Assembly (NCBI GenBank): GCA_037389465.1
Contig: JAZARR010000212.1
Location: 6,334,501 to 6,398,500, forward strand
DNA from: Baylisascaris procyonis
Taxonomy: Eukaryota; Nematoda; Chromadorea; Rhabditida; Ascarididae
Direction: 5' to 3'
DNA: 64,000 nucleotides
Below the pieces are notes generated by a model. The model saw only the letters and a list, made by a program, of their open reading frames with translations. It was not told the DNA's origin and ran no database searches. The translations under genes and the position numbers were made by a program. Below are positions 61,916 to 64,000 of the stretch, piece by piece. Positions within the stretch are counted from its first letter, which is position 1. Every line of letters begins with the position of its first letter.

Positions 61916-64000
61916 GGGAATTATCATGGGACAGCATGAATACAAAATTGGATGAAATGATAGGAAACCTGTAAACATCCCTGATGCTCAATTTTAGCGG
62001 ATTCTTGAGATTCTATGAGAAACATAACAGAAATGCAGAACGGCGTAAACGCTATAAGATTGTAAAAGCTTTTCCAAGGGCAATTTTTGATAAACTCTCT
62101 GGAATGCGGTCAACCATACATCCTTGCGTGCACTGAGCCTCAGCACGGCTTCCTAAGGTTTAGCGATCACATGTTGTTTGAAAGGATTTGGATGATGAGT
62201 AATATTTGAAAGAGATGCCTCGTCTTGTTCCCCTCACTTGACATGTGAGTAAATGCGCGCTTCAAGGCGCGGCACGCTATCATAACGCGATAGCAGTTCC
62301 CTCACTAAAGCGAAACATATTCCCATAGCTAAATCGCCCATATAATCCTTCCGCCGAGTGTATCAGCGTCGTATTGAGATTGTTTACAAATAAAACAATG
62401 AACTGTGTATTCTGAAGGAATCAACGAAAACGTTACATAAAAAAATAATTTCAATCATTTGAGAGCACTAAATTTGGAAGCACAATCCTACCTCGCCCAA
62501 TAATTTTGATCACATTAATAATTAAAGCAGTTAATTTACCACCTCTACTATTATTGAAATTGGCGATCGCAATATCGATTTCTAAAAATGGTTTTAGGCT
62601 CAATGAACGAAATTATCGTACGACATCTCTGAGTTGCGCATCTCTAAAGTGTTTGAAAGACTAATTGCCGAAAAGCTCAACAAATATTTTGGTAAGAACT
62701 ATCTTTTCTCATTATGCCAAAAGAGTCTCATTAATAATCGCTCAACTTTAGAAGTTCTCGTTTCGAGGATTCAAAGTTAACTTTACCAAATCAATGAGGA
62801 ATTTACTGAATGTTTCTCTTGTTTTCTATAAGGCGCTTCATTCTGCACCACTTGTTAAGTGCTTTCTTATGCACAGACACTACAACTTCGAGACTCGTGT
62901 TTTGTTACGATTTAGCCGGAAAAACCTACTAAACAAACCTATCGTTAACGCCAAAATCGGTTTATCGTTAGAGACTTTGGAATTACTTCAATTAAAAACT
63001 TCAAATTTCATTAGAGGACGTTTCAAGTAGTATTAAAATTCTGATTCTCAAGTTTGCCTCATTCTACAAAGTTTTTGCATACGAAACATCTCTGTTCTCT
63101 GTGGATTATTCGATGTTTAAGTCAGATCATTAATAGCGTAGGCTTCCTAACTGTGTTCACCAAGTGAATCCCGTGGGGATAAGAGTCATTTTTTTAATCC
63201 GTCAGGAGATGTTCAAGTACTGCCTACATGTTGATTTTTTATAGGAATAGATTTGTGCTCCCTTGTCGTCACTTGCGCAAGTTGAAAAAATTCTCTTGAG
63301 TTATATATTCTTACTAAGCTTAGAGAAATAAAAGATTTACAATTCGACAAGTTTTTCAGCCTTTCTTTTATTCGTAGTCGAGCCCAATAAACCTACATTT
63401 TCAAACTTGCAACTAACAGATGTTAGCATGTGGTTAAATGCAGAGTTCACATATGAAAGAAGTTTAGAGGAGCAAATATAGCACTTCTACCACTTTAATT
63501 ACCTTTTACATGCAAAACATTATAAATAAAATACACTATAAACTGCTATAAACTTTATAAATAAATATAACGACACATTATAAACCGGAAAGAAACAAAA
63601 ATGGGCTGTTGAATTCATTGAAGTAAAATATCTTCGCACAATTTCTTCTAGATTTGATTAAAAGTTCACTGCCAATATTAGCACTCAGTCAGAACAAACG
63701 ACTTGCAACTCATTCAAGTCGACAATGGTTTACATTGTTGAAGTTTTCTTACAAAACGTCAATAAAAACACATCGTGTGTCAAGCAAATTGCTGATAAAT
63801 TGCAAAGATCCCTATGAAATAGTAAAAAAGAGAGTATCGAAATGTCAGGCAAAATAGTGCTCTTCACTTTCTATTGCCTACGTGCTAACAGCACTACCCG
63901 AGAAATAAAAGTGAAGAGCGTAATTCTGCATTCACTATGAGAAATAAGAAAATACTACTATCGCAACAAGTTACCCGAGAAATTTCGCTGTCCACGCAGC

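Larger units (their letters stand above)
59558..64000. other. Upstream flank of nab-1, no confident gene
   Basis: I searched for a minus-strand exon ending in phase 2 that could precede 59557 and found none I would defend. Open frames such as 62794-63030 (+) and 63654-63857 (+) are short and unremarkable. The only suggestive item is a plus-strand ATG exon at 60256-60322. Confidence 0.5.

Noticed and set aside
61788..61991. Pro/Leu/Ser-rich minus ORF
   Set aside because: It is produced by the polypurine tract; there is no splice context or motif.

Overview
This is eukaryotic DNA, most likely from a clade V (rhabditid or strongylid) nematode. The genes are split into short exons of about 40-300 bp by AT-rich introns of about 50 bp to 4 kb with TTTCAG-like acceptors. 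The recognisable products are neuronal genes with known C. elegans relatives: neurabin, a GAF-type cyclic-nucleotide phosphodiesterase and a four-CUB glutamate-receptor auxiliary protein. I found no bacterial operons, CRISPR array, rRNA, tRNA or viral gene. Exon models were built by hand from protein-family patterns, splice signals and intron phase. In every gene the phases close exactly, apart from two places that are flagged.

Layout. (1) About 233-4985 (+): 3' part of an unrecognised gene in nine exons, with a 37-nt microexon and a C-terminal Gly-Cys repeat tail. (2) About 6590-8090: three diverged copies of a roughly 0.5-kb repeat. (3) 8418-21455 (+): signal peptide, four CUB domains and a C-terminal hydrophobic segment, about 609 aa, best explained as a sol-1 orthologue. 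It carries an apparent one-base frameshift between CUB3 and CUB4. (4) 23472-27794 (-): a secreted 317-aa protein with 49 cysteines in four-cysteine modules, convergent with sol-1. (5) 30666-42977 (-): a 17-exon PDE10-like phosphodiesterase (pde-5) with two GAF domains and a complete catalytic domain. Two of its introns are GC-AG. (6) 45417-59557 (-): neurabin (nab-1) with PP1-binding motif, PDZ, coiled coil and SAM domain, 14 exons in the window and the 5' end missing. (7) 59558-64000: no confident gene.

The three recognised genes all act at neurons or synapses: SOL-1 with AMPA-type glutamate receptors, PDE-5 in cyclic-nucleotide breakdown, and NAB-1 as an actin/PP1 scaffold. They are separate transcription units, and I see no evidence of an operon. 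The least described elements are the Gly-Cys-tailed gene, the four-cysteine-module secreted protein and the twin hairpins in a sol-1 intron.
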